Assembly: GCA_020064725.1 (NCBI GenBank)
Contig: JAGTWJ010000002.1
Coordinates: 1,550,001 to 1,614,000, forward strand
Source of the DNA: Drechslerella dactyloides
Taxonomy: Eukaryota > Ascomycota > Orbiliomycetes > Orbiliales > Orbiliaceae
DNA: 64,000 nucleotides
Direction: 5' to 3'
Positions 1 to 12,544 of the stretch are shown in pieces. Each line of letters starts with the position of its first letter. The stretch's first letter is position 1. Below the pieces are notes generated by a model. The model was given only the letters and a program-made list of their open reading frames with translations. It was not told the origin of the DNA and searched no databases. The position numbers and the translations under genes were made by a program.

Positions 1-227
1 GAAAATTGAACCTGCCGAAATGCACGTCGAAAGAAGATGCCAAGCAAGCACGTACGAGAAGAGAAATGTCGTAAGTCGTAAAGGTTGCATTTGGGAAAAG
101 ATATGTCGCCAAAATCAAGAATTGTGAAAGCTGTTGTATCTGTGGTGCATATAAGTTCTAGATCACCCCTCCTTCCCGAACCCAAGATCGCGGATAAATT
201 TTTCGGCTGACTCTTCATAACGACTTC

Positions 228-2359
228 TCAGTCCATCATGTCTGACATCATGCCACCGTGTATCACTGGGTCGGGGTGCTGCTCGTGCTCGGGAACCTCT
301 CGCTTGCACGCATTCTCCAATACGTTTGCCCACTTCCCGCTTGTGCCGGCATGTGTATGCTTGAGGTGCTGTCGGAAGTGGTCTGCTCGGAAGAATTTCT
401 TGTTCTGGTTGCATTCGCCGAACTTGTGCACTTCGCTCAAATGGTCGTGTCGCGCCTGCCAATCTGGCGGGTTCGCGAACTCTTCGCCGCAGTAGCCGCA
501 AATATCCACATAGTGCTGTTTGACGGGAGACGGATGGAAAGCTGCTTCTGGAGTGCTTGCGATGGCAGAGCAGCACCAGGAGTGCTTTCGCAGGTGGAGC
601 GAGTTTTGGTGACGTTCGGCCTCGTTCTTGTTCTTGAAGCGGTGCGTGCAATACTTGCAGCCGTATTGCTTCTCCATTTCATGCATCCTGGTCAGAGGTT
701 AGTCATCGCTCACCGACATATCGAGACTTCAGAGCTTTGATGGCTTACTTGAGATCCAACTGGTTGTCGAACTTCTTTGGCTTCTTCGGGCAGCACTCGC
801 ACATCAGCACACCAAGCAGCTTCGGAGCCGAATGGTGCTTTGGCCCGACGGCTGCCTCGCTAGCTTGCTGGCGTCGGTCTGCCTCCGAGATGGTTCGCTG
901 ATGGCCACGCGAGTAGGGACTCGGTGAGCCTGCTGAATCCACAACCCCGTTACCACCATAAGGTGTCCTCGGAGAGCTACACACATTGGTATTAGTATCT
1001 CGTGAAATATATGCAGAGAGATAGCAAAAGGAGTCACTGCTGTTATAAAACATACCTAACGCTGGTTCTGGCGGGCCCGCTCTGGCTGGTAAAGTTGAGA
1101 TCACCAGTCATCGTCACCCGGTTCAGATCAGGCGAATTATCGCCAGTGAAGAAACGACTCCTAGCTTCCGAAACGCTCGAATATCTTTCCTCCCGCGGAG
1201 AGTATGGTCCAGATCGAAACTTGGCGTACCTTGGGCCAGGGCTCGGGTGGGATACAGGGGATTTGCGATACTCAAAGGGTGTGCCGGTGGAACGTGGAGG
1301 TGCATCGTCCATGATGATATCATCATCGCCGCGTCCTTCTGGGCTTACACGCTCAACTTTTGGTCGATCTGGTGCATAACCAGAGGATATACTAAAGCCG
1401 CTAGTTCTCCTGTCTCTATCGTACGCCTCACCCAGTAATGATGAACCAGGACGAGCGAGCCCGGGGCTCCGATCACGTTCTCCAAAAGGGTGGTACCCTG
1501 AACGGGGTCCGGTTTCGTAGCCGCTTGGGGTTGGATTGGGCCATTGGGACGACGGCTCTGGGATCGCTGGGGAGGGAGGGATGGATGTGATGTCGGAAAC
1601 ACTTGGCAACTTTGGAGAGCGATCTTTACTATAGCTCGGAGTAAAGCTGGATTGGGAGCTTATGGAGCCGTTCCTCTCTTCAGAGCGGTGCACGAACGGG
1701 GCAGCTTGGCTCCAGTAAGATGAAGAGCTGAGGCCATTGGATGTCGTGGCGGAAGAAACTGGAGAATTTAGCTTCTGTACCAGTCCTTTGTCATAAGCAT
1801 CAAACGTCTTTCTCATAGCTTCACTTAACGAGCTGCTACTAAAAAGGAAGTTAGCACATGGAATGGATGCAAAAAAGGTGCAAGGCAATTGACTCAACTC
1901 GTTGGTGGATGCAACACTCGAAACCGGGTGCGGCCTGAATTCGTCGCGACCGAACCGGCTCGAGAAGCCGCGGGACGAGTCACCATTCATTGGATACGGC
2001 GAGCCTCCAAGCGAGGACTCTGGTTGATGTCGGTCTACATGCATGGCATCAAAAGCGTTCATGCGATCCCGCAGACTCGAGATGCCGCTCTTGCCTCGCT
2101 CGACCAATGGCGTTCCACTTTGGAAGTCCACGGCGGGAAGCGAAGGTAGCCTGTGTCTGTAGTCTCCAAAAATGGAGGCCGGAGCCTCCATGGAGGGGAT
2201 CCCTGGTGGTGGGGCATCGTGGGCGTTTGGAATTGCTCTCGGCAGCGTCCGCGAATCACTGGCGAACGGCGACTGGTAGTGATGGTGGTGGTGGTCCTGG
2301 ACCCTGATGTCAGGGACACCCATGGGTTGGGGCGAGACCATTCGCTGTTGGATATTCAT
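228..2359 (-). CDS. C2H2 zinc-finger transcription factor, four exons
   Basis: Predicted nuclear DNA-binding regulator of 643 residues. Exons read 2359-1899, 1838-1056, 976-749 and 687-228; each intron has a GT...AG pair (the first donor, GTTGAG, is weak, but its 3' end has TGCTAAC then TTTTTAG). The N-terminal two thirds are low-complexity, S/P/R-rich and begin with a run of five histidines near residue 35. The C-terminus carries the zinc-binding part: a CECC motif, CKYC with histidines spaced as in C2H2 fingers (about residues 501-520), then a CGYC pair and a C/H set ending near RADHFRQHLKHTHAG. This CECCPKKPKKF plus RFKNKNEAERHQ arrangement recurs in Pezizomycotina proteins of unknown role. 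An in-frame ATG at 2392 would add 11 residues. The targets cannot be read from sequence. It sits beside a very long gene-poor region that may be its upstream control region. Confidence 0.85.
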
Positions 2360-2815
2360 GGTCGCGGAAAAAAACGACAAACGATCAACCAAACGAAAAA
2401 GAAAGAAAACGAGGCGGAGAGCAATCGATCACTGGGCGATTGGTTCCGCCAGTGCGATCCGGGTCCTATATGCTATAGAAAGACCGAGTTAGAGATGATG
2501 TGGGAAAGAAGGAGAGACGGTGCAAGCAAGAATGTACGGTGCGGTACATACGATGACAGCGGCTTATATTATTATAGCACAAGCGGTCAGCGCGGGCTGG
2601 GCACACAAGAAAGTCAGCTCGGTTCGCTGTGTTGGAGTGTTGTCGCGCGATGCATCCAACTGCGGCAGCCGAGGCGGACGAGCTAACGGACGGACGGACG
2701 AACGGACGACAACGACAGACGACGGCCAACTGCGATAACGGCAGGCAGCAGAGCGACAGGCAGGCGGGCGGGCAGGCAGGCAAAGAGAAACGAGGAAAGG
2801 AGGAATGATGCAGAG

Positions 2816-2834
2816 TAGGAGGAGGAGGAGGAGG
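2816..2834. repeat. AGG trinucleotide microsatellite
   Basis: Six tandem AGG units in the presumed leader or promoter of the C2H2 gene. Confidence 0.9.
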
Positions 2835-4364
2835 CATGCTAAAAAAGGACCATTCCTCAGCTTCAGCCCTACGGTAGGGCGCGAGGCTTGGAGAAAAGTA
2901 TGTCGAAGGAGGGGAAAGCCACCCAGAGCCCCAAAGGCCCAAGGCAAAGGGACGGGCCTGTTTTATTATTACACTTACTTGCTGGTTTAGCGACAGGTTG
3001 GTTTGGTTTTGGCCCCCCAAAAGCGGGTCTCGGGTTAGCCGTCGTATCAAATATTATTTGTCGTCGAAGGGTTCCTTCCTTCGGGACGACTCCTCTAGGC
3101 AATTATTTCCCACGGGTGCCTCTTTTTACCCACATCCGCAGACAGGACCCAAGCCCTGGCAAGCTCTTGGACGGCGAGAGACAGGACAGCGAGCTTGCTG
3201 ACCGAAAGCCAGACCGAGCGCGGTCGAATGAATAATAATCAAGCTGCGAGAGCTAAGCGACCTGCTGGTGGAGCAAATGGCCCTAAATGGAACGATCTCC
3301 CGATGCCCAAAGCTGAATCTGTTCCAGTGCAAGGGATTCCTCAGGCAAAGAGAGTTTCCGTCAACCAAGAATGCCAGTTTGGGTTTCCTGCATCTGACGT
3401 TCGTGATCCCACGGCTGGCCGCTCTGGCTGGCGAGCAGGATGCGAGTCGAAAACAAAAAAGCAAATCGAAAAAATCGTGCAGGATACCCTTTCTTGCGGT
3501 CCTTCCTCCGTTCCTTCGTCCTTCTTTTTTTCTTTGCTTTCTTGCTTTATAATCTACTCGAGCGTTCGTGCCCTGTTGCGTTTTCTAGTCAGAGTTCCCA
3601 AAAGGTCGTTCGATCCGGTGGTCGTTATCCGGGCAGTTGGAAAGGGCAGACTGGGGACGACGGCAAGTAACGGTTCCGAACGACCAGGCGACAAGAGCAG
3701 CGGACCAGGATTTCAGACTTGAGATGTGGGATCCGTCTGGCCGATAAGACGAGCAGCTGCCAAATACAAGCACAAAGTGGCCGAAACCTCGAGCTGGGTC
3801 CTGGGTCTGGCTAATTGGAGGCTATACGTATCGGGGCGCTTGGAGACGGCTGCCGGACAGGAGGAAAACGTGGACAAGGAATGGAGAAACGTAGTGGCTC
3901 AGATCGGGTTTTGCGTGGTATGCGTGGTATCCAGATGGCCAGATGCTACATGCGATCGAGCACGAGGTCCTCGTTCTATGAGAGAGTAAATTATAAAAAG
4001 ACCACGCGGCAAGAGAAACGTGGAGTAACGCGAGAAACAGGTGGTCTGTGCGAGAGAAGTAGCAGAAAACGTGCGCACTGGCGTGGTATTTTTCGAGGTG
4101 GTGAAGCTGGCGAGAGAGAGTTCCGCGTGGTGTTGCGGGACGGGCAAGTAGGCCTGCGATGTTGTTTTTGGCGGGAGCTGGGGACAGCGGATTCGGACTC
4201 GGCAGGAGGAGAATGAGAGACGCGAGCGACCGCAGAGCACCGGGCGCCCGAAGTGACGTGAAGCGCTTTTGGTCCGCAATGCGAGGGAGGGCTAGACTCG
4301 CGGTAAGCACGGTGAGGCCGTCGATGGGGCCACGGCGAGAATTGGAATTGTGCTGTTGGTTGGT

Positions 4365-4389
4365 TGGCTGGCTGGCTGGCTGGCTGGCG
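4365..4389. repeat. GGCT tetranucleotide microsatellite (first copy)
   Basis: About six perfect tandem GGCT units, preceded by degenerate TTGG units. A second array of the same unit lies at 6951-6983. Confidence 0.9.
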
Positions 4390-5119
4390 GGTAGGCCGGG
4401 GAGCAGCTGCGGCGGACTGACTAAGGGCCGGACTGGATCTGGATCAGGGCTGGCAGGTCGAGTCGAGCCGTGACGGAGACGGATTCGTATTTATGATCTA
4501 TCCGCGAGGCAGTCGGGGCCGCCTGAGGTCAGCCAGAGTGTCGACCGGGCAGGCTCGAAGGCGGGATTGAAATGAGCTGCGTCGCAGCCAGTGAAATAGG
4601 GAAGCAGCCAAGGGGACCAAGGCACCAAGCAGCTCTGGCGATATCTGGAGAAACTCTTGTCTTTCCGTCCCAACCGCAAAGGAGACAAACGGACAGGCTC
4701 CGTCCAGGTGCAACCGCGAGTATAACTAGCGGTATAACTCGAAGCATCCGCAGCAGCAGCAGGGCAGAAGCAGAAGCAGGGTCATGTCATAGCAGACGAC
4801 TTAAATGTGAAATGCAGGCCGGACGGGGACGCAGGCTGAAGCCGGGGCGGCCAACCTGACTGGGCGTATCAAAAAAACGTCGCCTATGCTCCTTGCGGAA
4901 TGTAAAACGCACCGCCAGCCAGCCAGCCAGAGAGAGCCAGCAGGGGCGCGCACTGCTTGTTCAAGTGCATCACTCGCCCTCTCAGGCCAAGCGAGACTCC
5001 GAGGAAACAAAGCGAGCAAAAGTAAAATCAATTTCAAGAAAAACGAACAAGTCAAATCGTATGTAACAGCAGGAGCATCAGTCTATAGCGCCGGCACCAC
5101 TATTACTGCTGCTGCGAGG

Positions 5120-5143
5120 GTGTGTGTGTGTGTGTGCGCGCGC
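5120..5143. repeat. GT then GC dinucleotide repeat
   Basis: A TG repeat of about eight units passes directly into a CG repeat, an alternating purine-pyrimidine tract of the type that can adopt Z-DNA. Confidence 0.85.
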
Positions 5144-5325
5144 AGGAGCCCGTCGAAAGAGGGCAGCAGTTCGGCGATAAAAAATCGCAGCCCGATCCGA
5201 GTGGGTGGACAGCTATAAGACTTGTGAAAAAGCAAAAGGCATGGCGCTGTCCAGTTAAACTAGGCCCGCAGACTTGCTCTGCTCGCATGCAAGGGCAAAA
5301 ATTTTTCCTCCGACTTGAGGTCATC

Positions 5326-5343
5326 GTACAGCGGTGCCAGTCT
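5326..5343 (+). repeat. dispersed 18-mer, copy 1
   Basis: GTACAGCGGTGCCAGTCT; a copy with one mismatch lies at 8244-8261 in the same orientation. Function unknown. Confidence 0.5.
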
Positions 5344-6950
5344 TCTTCAATTGATCGAAATGCAAATAAACCTTGTTGGAGAAAAAATTGGAAATAAAGT
5401 ATAACAGGTCGCGATATAAGGGGAGCAGGAACTGAAACTTAACAGGTACCCGTACATACGCGCTCAGGCCCGGTACTATTGAGTAATAGTGTCTGTAGCA
5501 GCCACTGGACGGCGAGTGAGCTCAGTTGCGCCACGCGAGCGGATCAATCGAGCTGTTGAGGAAACGGACGCTGACGAGAGTCGAGCAACGACGTAGTGGA
5601 TATGGATCTGATATCAGATAGCTGGTGGATATGGATGCGCGAAAATTGCGACCGCTGCTGCGTGCTCGACTGCGCGCTAGCTTATACTTTTATAAAACGG
5701 CAGGAGGAGCCAAGATGAGCCAACTGAGCACGCTACACCACCACCCGCCTCGAGATGAGATGGATGAAATGAATGAATAATGACCCGTGCAGCGTTCGTT
5801 ATCTCGGGAGGTGGTTGGTGGACACGGATAACGCAGCCCGAGAAGCATGAATGAATTGAACCTCAACAGAAAGGCTGGCCGTGGCCCTCGTTAAAACTGA
5901 ACCGGTCAGGAAGCGACCATGGGCCATGCTAATACGCTCTGGCTCCCTCTCACCTGCTTGTCGACTGCAGTTCCCCATGCGAGGTGCGACCCTGAGCTGC
6001 ATCAAAGGCAACGGCAAGGTTACCCCCTCGGCCCTTCATAAATTCACGGGTACATTGCATAGACTGTGCCCCGTTTAAAAGGCAATGATATCCGGCTCCC
6101 TCGAAGGGAAAAGAAAACAAAAGCCAAAAAAACACACAATTCATTTTTGGGGGATGGTGTTTTTGCGAGCAGAGGGAGATATTGCAAAAGAAACGACGTC
6201 TAGAAATAAGAAAAAAAAAAACACCGACTGGGGACAGCAGACCGCGGGGGCTGCTGCACTAAATGTTCTCGGGTATTGGCCATATGGGAGATCGAGTACG
6301 CCATTATGCCTTACACGCTGCCTCTGGGGCGTTCGAGTGGGAAAATAGTGCACACGATGCATGCAAGAGACGTCTCGCTATTTCTTGCTTGCTTCCTGTC
6401 TATGGCATGGTGCAGTCCAGACGCCTTTCTGTTTTTTTTTTATTACGAGACGGTACAGCACGCAGACTGAGCGCGGACAACTGTTGTGCTTTTTTTTTTC
6501 GCTTCTCTCGAGTTGGGTTTGGCTCTTGCTTGAAAAAGGAAAGAAGCAAGGCAGCAAAGGAAATTCAGACGAATCGTGTCACGATAGACAAGGCGAGGGG
6601 ACCTGACTCGAGTAAGGAGACCGACTTGACGAAAATGGACAACCACATACCGAGGCTGCGTGATATCCTCACCGTTCAGATTGTAGCCGGAAGGTGCTCA
6701 ACGGGCTGCTTTTCCGAGACGATGTTCCAGGCGACAACTGTGGAGATGTAACTCGACGTTGTAGTAAAATACGGTGAACACAGGTTTCGCCCGCAGGGCT
6801 GCCGCTGCTCGCTGCTGCTCCTGCTGCTATGGGGCGATGGAAGTGGAGAGGAGAGAGTGTCCAAGAAGGTCCTGGGCTGGTCTCAGAACAATCAACCGGT
6901 GTTTGGGCTGTCCGTCCGTTCGTCGTCTCGGTTGTCGGAAACAGTTGTTT

Positions 6951-6983
6951 GGGCTGGCTGGCTGGCTGGCTGGCTGGGCTGGG
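6951..6983. repeat. GGCT tetranucleotide microsatellite (second copy)
   Basis: Tandem GGCT units, slightly longer than the array at 4365-4389, in the same strand orientation. Confidence 0.9.
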
Positions 6984-7542
6984 CGGATGTTTTGGCGGGC
7001 GGGTAGTAGGCAGCACCACCTTTTTAAAATGGGCACATTAGCAGAATGGAGCCCTAAATGCAAACGTAACGCTCCTCGCGATGTCGAAAAGTGCGTGGAG
7101 CACGCTGGCCGGGCCGATAGGGCAGGGTGGATATAACGAGCAAGACGATGCGTGATCGAGTGGAGAGATTAATAAGATCAGCGAAGAGGGGGAGGCAGAG
7201 GAAGTCTTGCAGTCGGCCGTACGTGCTGGGGCCCTTATTTTTTTCAACAACCTAGATTCAAAAAACTTCCATCGGTTGTATTGAACCGGCGCCGCTCTCG
7301 TCATCCCGGCCTGCCTGCAGCCTACTGGTCTTGTGAGAGAGACCGGGGAGCCTTCTTTGTCTTCGTTCGCAGCATATAATATACGGACGGTACTTCGCAC
7401 TCAGATCCCTCGGCGGGCATGCACCGTGGTCTCCTCCCTGGAGATATCCGCACCAGACTGGTTTGGAGGTGAGCTCGATCCAAATTGTGCCAATCTATAG
7501 ATACATGGTCCTCCACGGACTCTACCATCTACGGAAGACTCC

Positions 7543-7733
7543 ATGGATCCACTGCCCGCCCCTCGGCCGTCCTATCAGGCCATCGGTCCCCTCGAGGTAA
7601 GTGCGGTACATGCTTCGCTTTTCCCGTTGACTCCCTTACTCAGACAGGAAGAGTCCATAAAAAAAAAAAGGCGGGACATCTCCAGACAGGGCACCAAGCT
7701 CAAAATTTGAAGCATGGACGGAGTCCGTTTTAG
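7543..7733 (+). CDS. possible two-exon small ORF (47 aa) in the gene-poor region
   Basis: An ATG at 7543 opens 18 codons (7543-7596) ending at a perfect GTAAGT donor. A 47-nt intron (7597-7643) follows, with GTTGAC branch-like sequence and a TTACTCAG acceptor, and then 29 codons to a TAG (7644-7733). The intron signals are as good as those of the firm genes nearby, which is the main support. The N-terminal peptide is proline-rich (MDPLPAPRPSYQAIGPLE) and the second part is basic with four consecutive lysines from an A11 run. I recognise no family. It may be a genuine short protein, the first exon of a longer transcript with another acceptor, a spliced non-coding RNA, or chance. Confidence 0.25.
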
Positions 7734-8243
7734 CTTCTCTGGCGTAGCGTCAGCCTCGCAGCAGACGAAAGAGAGAAAGGACCAGCGTGCTCGAGACTAG
7801 AAAAGGACACAAGGGGAAAGCCTCCAATCAAGGCAATGCACACATCCCTGCAGCCATGGATCCAGTCTATCCCCACGAGGCTGGACCGCCGAAGAAGGGG
7901 AGGCAGGCAAGCAGCTTTTCCAAAGCGAGGTCCGGCAATTCTAACTGGCTCCATGCAACAATGTCTCGCGCACAAGACATCTGCGAATCGGTGGCTGCCG
8001 GGGCCTGGAAAGGGTTATGGTTACCGACTGGCCTGCGGCGGTCGTCTGATATCATCAATCTGGAGGCATCGACCCTCCCCCCGCTGCTGCTAGGTTGGGC
8101 CGGCATCTATATTTGCGGGCTCGAAAATCCAAATTCTTATATCTAGGGATTGCCACCGCATTAGGCAGCCGGCAACCGGCCCAACCATAATCTCAAGCTT
8201 CTTTTTGTTCCATCTCCAACCCGATCTGATAAACGAAGAAGTG

Positions 8244-8261
8244 GTACAGCGATGCCAGTCT
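8244..8261 (+). repeat. dispersed 18-mer, copy 2
   Basis: GTACAGCGATGCCAGTCT; differs from the copy at 5326-5343 by one base. Confidence 0.5.
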
Positions 8262-10877
8262 GGGAAAAGTCAGGGTCTCACACCAGCCGGTTGGTCTCAG
8301 GGAGTCGACTTCGTATTCAACTTTGACTGCTGCGGCAGACATGCACCTACGTGTGCACCCTCGCTGCCAAGACTTTGGTGTGGGTTTCCTGCCGGTTGGT
8401 GGTCATGGGATATTGAAATCGCTGGCCTGGAATGAAAGACGCTCGTACCCTCGATCTCAAGGTACTCACATCCATTGATATTTTGCCTTAATGGACTTGA
8501 TCTCGGGCTTGCTGGTAGGCTTGCTAGCTGGCCGGGCGTGCTCGGGGCGCCACGGCAGCAGTTAGCCCTTAGCTCAGGCTTGCGAGCTTGCCTGGGTAAG
8601 TTGCAAGAGCAAACTTGTGCACAGCCATCAGGATTTCCAAGCCGGATCGTAGGTTTGACTTAACCCCAAGATGTGCGAACTGCGACGGATCCTTATAGGG
8701 ACAACTCATCTTAACGAAACCGCCCATGACCATGCGACCTCCATCTTGCATTGGCCGCGCTCTCCCTTGGTAGAATGCATGGTACGTGGATATGCAAAAC
8801 AGAGTCTTCCTGCTTTGATATCTTTCCCAGGCTTAACCCCGCTGACTCGACTTGGCTTAGCACGCACACCGCCAAGCTCGATGCTTGCTGACGATGACCA
8901 TGAAAGCGCATGCATGAGCAAGTATGTAAGCCTCACGCCTCTTTTGCTCGGCCTTTCGCAATCGGGGATTACTTTGGCTCGCCTGGCTGGGAGTCCGGAG
9001 TTCGATGAAGGGAAAAGAAGAAGAAAATTTTCCATCTTCGCCGTCATCGTTCTTTGAGCCGGAGATTAGGCCACTGTATGAGATGGTGTCGCTTTTCGGC
9101 TTTCGGTTAAATCCTGGGACATGCATCGCGAAGCGCTCCCATTCGAGGAAGAGAGTAAAGCCATTCAAGATAGCGTCGTCCCCGCCTGCACCAGATGTTT
9201 TGCACAATTGTACATTTAACAGGGCAGGAGCGAGTGAGTTCAGCTCGCTATTTTTAGCCTCGGGAGGGTACATGTACCTGTCGGCAGACATTTGATGTCA
9301 AGTCCGTGATCATCTTGAAAAGGACAGAAGAAGGAAGGACATGTACGGAGTAGACAGATTCCTGAATCGAAAGCGCACTAGCACCCGCCAAGCGATTGGT
9401 GATATTACCACCGGGATCCACGGCAAGATCCCAAAGGCGAGCGGATGACAATCCAACAGGTCACTTCTTAGCTCTTGGACTTTTTTGTCCTCGCCTTGAT
9501 TAGCTTAGTCTCGGGGTATTGAGCCTGTAAGACATGGGCAAGCCGATACAACGTCCATCAAGATTCCCAAGAGGTCACAAGCAAGCCATTGGAACGCCCA
9601 ATTGGGCTGAAGGCGCAGATGCCGGCCAACGCAGAAGACAACGATCGTCTAGGATTCAGACATCCGGCCTCCACCCAGATTGCCAACCAAGGAATCCAAG
9701 AAGCGGAATGGATTTCCTGCTTTTCGATGTGGGGACACTGGATTTGCGTTTGCCATTTTCTGTGGTCCTGTGCTACCGCAGAGCGGTGCGGTGTGACACA
9801 ACCTAAATCCAAAACGCATCCAACACTGCGCACTAGCCATCCTCCCAATCGAATCGAAGACATGGGTCAGGCATCGTTGGAGGTTCCAAGTATAATCAGA
9901 TCGCACCAAAGCTTGTGTGGCCTCGAGGGCTGCTACTATCTGACGCTACATGCGCGTAAAGGCCGGTGATTGAGTTTTTCTCTTTTGCTTTCTTGTGTAT
10001 TTTTGTATCCCAGCACAGTGTAATCGATATTGAGAATGAGATTCTGATATTCCGCCAACGCCAGCCGAGCGCCCCCAAGTCCAGGTTAGTCTGGTCGCAC
10101 TCGGCGTAACTGGACGACCACACAGCGACATCTCAAGCCTTTTTACGTAACTCGACAGCTGTATCCGTCGCCCGTATCTCATGCATGTCGCCATACCTAG
10201 CTTTGCAGGAAAACCACAATCGAGACCCGGATCGATATTGGCTCTTTTTCCCGATCTCACTCCGCTTGCTTCTCGCACGGAGTGTATCAGACTTACATAT
10301 ACGATCAATCTCCTGTGCGCGACGTTAATTTAGAGCATCGAGCCGCTCGTCGGGTGACCAATGCAATGGGATATCATTTGATCCTTTATCGAGAGCGCCA
10401 GCCTTTCTAAGCCTATTACGTCAAAAGTCCCACAGGTCAGATTCCCCGCCTTAAGCAAGCGGTGAAGAAGGTCTGAACCTCCCGGGCGTTGCCAGGGTCT
10501 CTTTCAAGGTTCCTCTTCTTCGTCTTCCCTGCCACACGGCTGGAGAGTGTGTGTCGCAATAAGCAAGAGGGAAGGGTGCTGTCGATAAGCAGTTGCGCAC
10601 CCACATCTGGATTTTGAGGTGCCACAAGCGCACGACAGCCTCCCTCAGATTCTGCACGACAGAGGGACGAGCTTGCAGACAGAGCGCCAGCGGAAAAAAA
10701 ATGTTGAAGGACGTCCTCTCGCCTTGAAGGTCAGCCGGCCGCGAAACCAAGGAATCAATGCGCTCTCGAGCTCACCCGGACTATCAGAATTTTTGACAGC
10801 AGGATCGGATCCACTGTTCCATTCCCGTTCCCGTGATTGGTTGCATTGGAGTGGCTTCGCCCCCCGGAATATTCTTA

Positions 10878-10899
10878 TTTTTTTTTTTAAAAAAAAAAA
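10878..10899. repeat. T11A11 perfect palindrome
   Basis: Eleven T followed by eleven A. Such poly(dA:dT) tracts stiffen DNA and exclude nucleosomes in fungi; here the two tracts abut and form a self-complementary 22-mer. Confidence 0.9.
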
Positions 10900-12544
10900 G
10901 GGTCATCGACAAGTCCACTACGTCAGTCTGTTGGCTGCATTTGTCGGAAACCGGACTAGCCTCTGCCTTACAAGGCTTAAGGTCTTGAGTGCGCGAATGT
11001 GGGCTTCCCTGCCCGTCTGGTCTTGGAGGCGGTGGCCTAATCGAGCCGAGCCCAGCAGCCCAAACCCAGCTTTCCACATATCGTAATTATTCCTGGTGGT
11101 CGCCTGGCCTGCACACAGCGAAAGGGCATGGCTACTCGTATGTATGCAGCCTTCTGAGGAAATTGGGCAGGACCTGGTCAGGGGTGCTTGGGCCAATCGG
11201 TCAAGCTTGCTGGAACGGCAGGTTATACCGGCCTATCTATCCAAGCAGCGTATGCATGCATGTAGCACAAGAGGCAGCAGCAGTCTCTGGATAAGATGGG
11301 ATATGTTCGGCAGGGCGGAAAATTTGTGCTTTCCATGTCCATGGAAAGATATACCACCATCCGGTTCTGTAAGATTATGTCGACTATATCTTCAATTGCG
11401 CCAATATGTAAACCGAAAGCCTGTGGCTGTCCGCAGATGGATCGGTGATCCACTAAGCCGCAGGTCATCCGCCATCCCTACGCAGAGCGTCGTAATCCTG
11501 TTCGCACTAACGCCCGGTCAGCCGAACCTCTCGCACGTATCTTATAACATATACTCGCGATCGAACCTCCATAATAAAGTCACACTGTAGTCGATTAATC
11601 TGGAGGAATTTATTTAAGCTGGGACACGCCGCGCTTAAAGTCGGGTCCGCGGTGTTCGATTTATGCTACGCTGAATTTAAAGCCGGCCGGCGCCAGAGAC
11701 CAGGTAATTCACGAATCTGACTAGCCAACTGAGGCTCGTTCGGACCTATATGCATGTATCGTACGTGCATTTTCAATATAATGTTCAGGAACTCGGCAAC
11801 CCCTTTTCAAGAAATTGCTCGACATGAACAGACGCTGCATTGATCATATGGACGTACTAGACATCTGCCAGTCGAAGTCGGTCGAGTAGGCATGAGGCCA
11901 CCTAGCCAATGCGCGCATGGGCTCCGCTCACGCTCATGGTTGGAATACTCCCCTTTCTAGCTGATAGAATCTCACGACACCCTCGCTACGACCGCGCGTA
12001 AGCTAGTAACACTCTCAGCCGTGCCTGAGGTCGCTTCCTCCTTTGCCTTGACGGACACGTATAGAAAGAGGAGGGAGGAGATAGGTGGAAGAGAATAGGG
12101 AGAGAGGAGAGGAGATCCACCTTCTTACGAATCAATTTCCTGCCGCTGCAGGGAGGAGGAGCGACTGCATAGCTTTTCGTTTTCCTGCGTTGGTGGCCTT
12201 TGATATATATTCACTCAGGTCCCTACGCCCCCCTTCCAGTCTCTCTTCCACCCCCAAGTTCCCTATCACAAACCGCAGCTCCTCGACGCTTTCTTTTCTG
12301 CGACTTTCCCGGCTCGAGAGTGGATGTACATTCTGACACGACACATATATAATCTGCAATACTCTGAGATCGCCGAATGTGGCTCCTGAAGTCTTTTGAA
12401 TCTACTGGGTGGCGATGCACGATGAAGGGGGAAATCAGGGTTCACCGACCGCGATCGCTCATCGTCGAACCACGTATTGCACGACGCTTTGATATCGATC
12501 CGAGCTAAGGAGCTGGCGCTAGTGAGGATAATCTAACTTCACAG

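Larger units (their letters stand above)
2393..7542. other. gene-poor stretch upstream of the C2H2 gene
   Basis: No reading frame here has a credible start, splice structure or family resemblance; the open frames are short and mutually overlapping on both strands. The first kilobase (to about 3500) is rich in short direct repeats (ACGG, GGCA, AGG) typical of fungal promoter or 5' leader DNA. Further on there are GGCT and GT/GC microsatellites. Base composition looks like the rest of the window, so I see no AT-rich decay that would suggest repeat-induced mutation of a dead transposon. It could hold long non-coding RNAs or enhancer-like elements for the C2H2 gene, but nothing in the sequence proves this. 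Confidence 0.5.
7734..12544. other. gene-poor stretch, second part
   Basis: No supported gene. Open frames are up to about 165 codons but lack family resemblance or consistent splice signals. It contains the second copy of the dispersed 18-mer (8244-8261) and the T11A11 palindrome (10878-10899). CT-rich sequence near 12200-12330 looks like fungal promoter or leader DNA for a plus-strand transcript entering the coding-like stretch at 12545. Confidence 0.45.

Noticed and set aside
6263..6751. 162-codon plus-strand frame in the gene-poor region
   Set aside because: Contains phenylalanine runs from T-tracts and resembles no protein family; probably chance.
11096..11590. 164-codon plus-strand frame in the gene-poor region
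   Set aside because: No domain, no splice signals and composition like random sequence; overlapping frames of similar quality exist.
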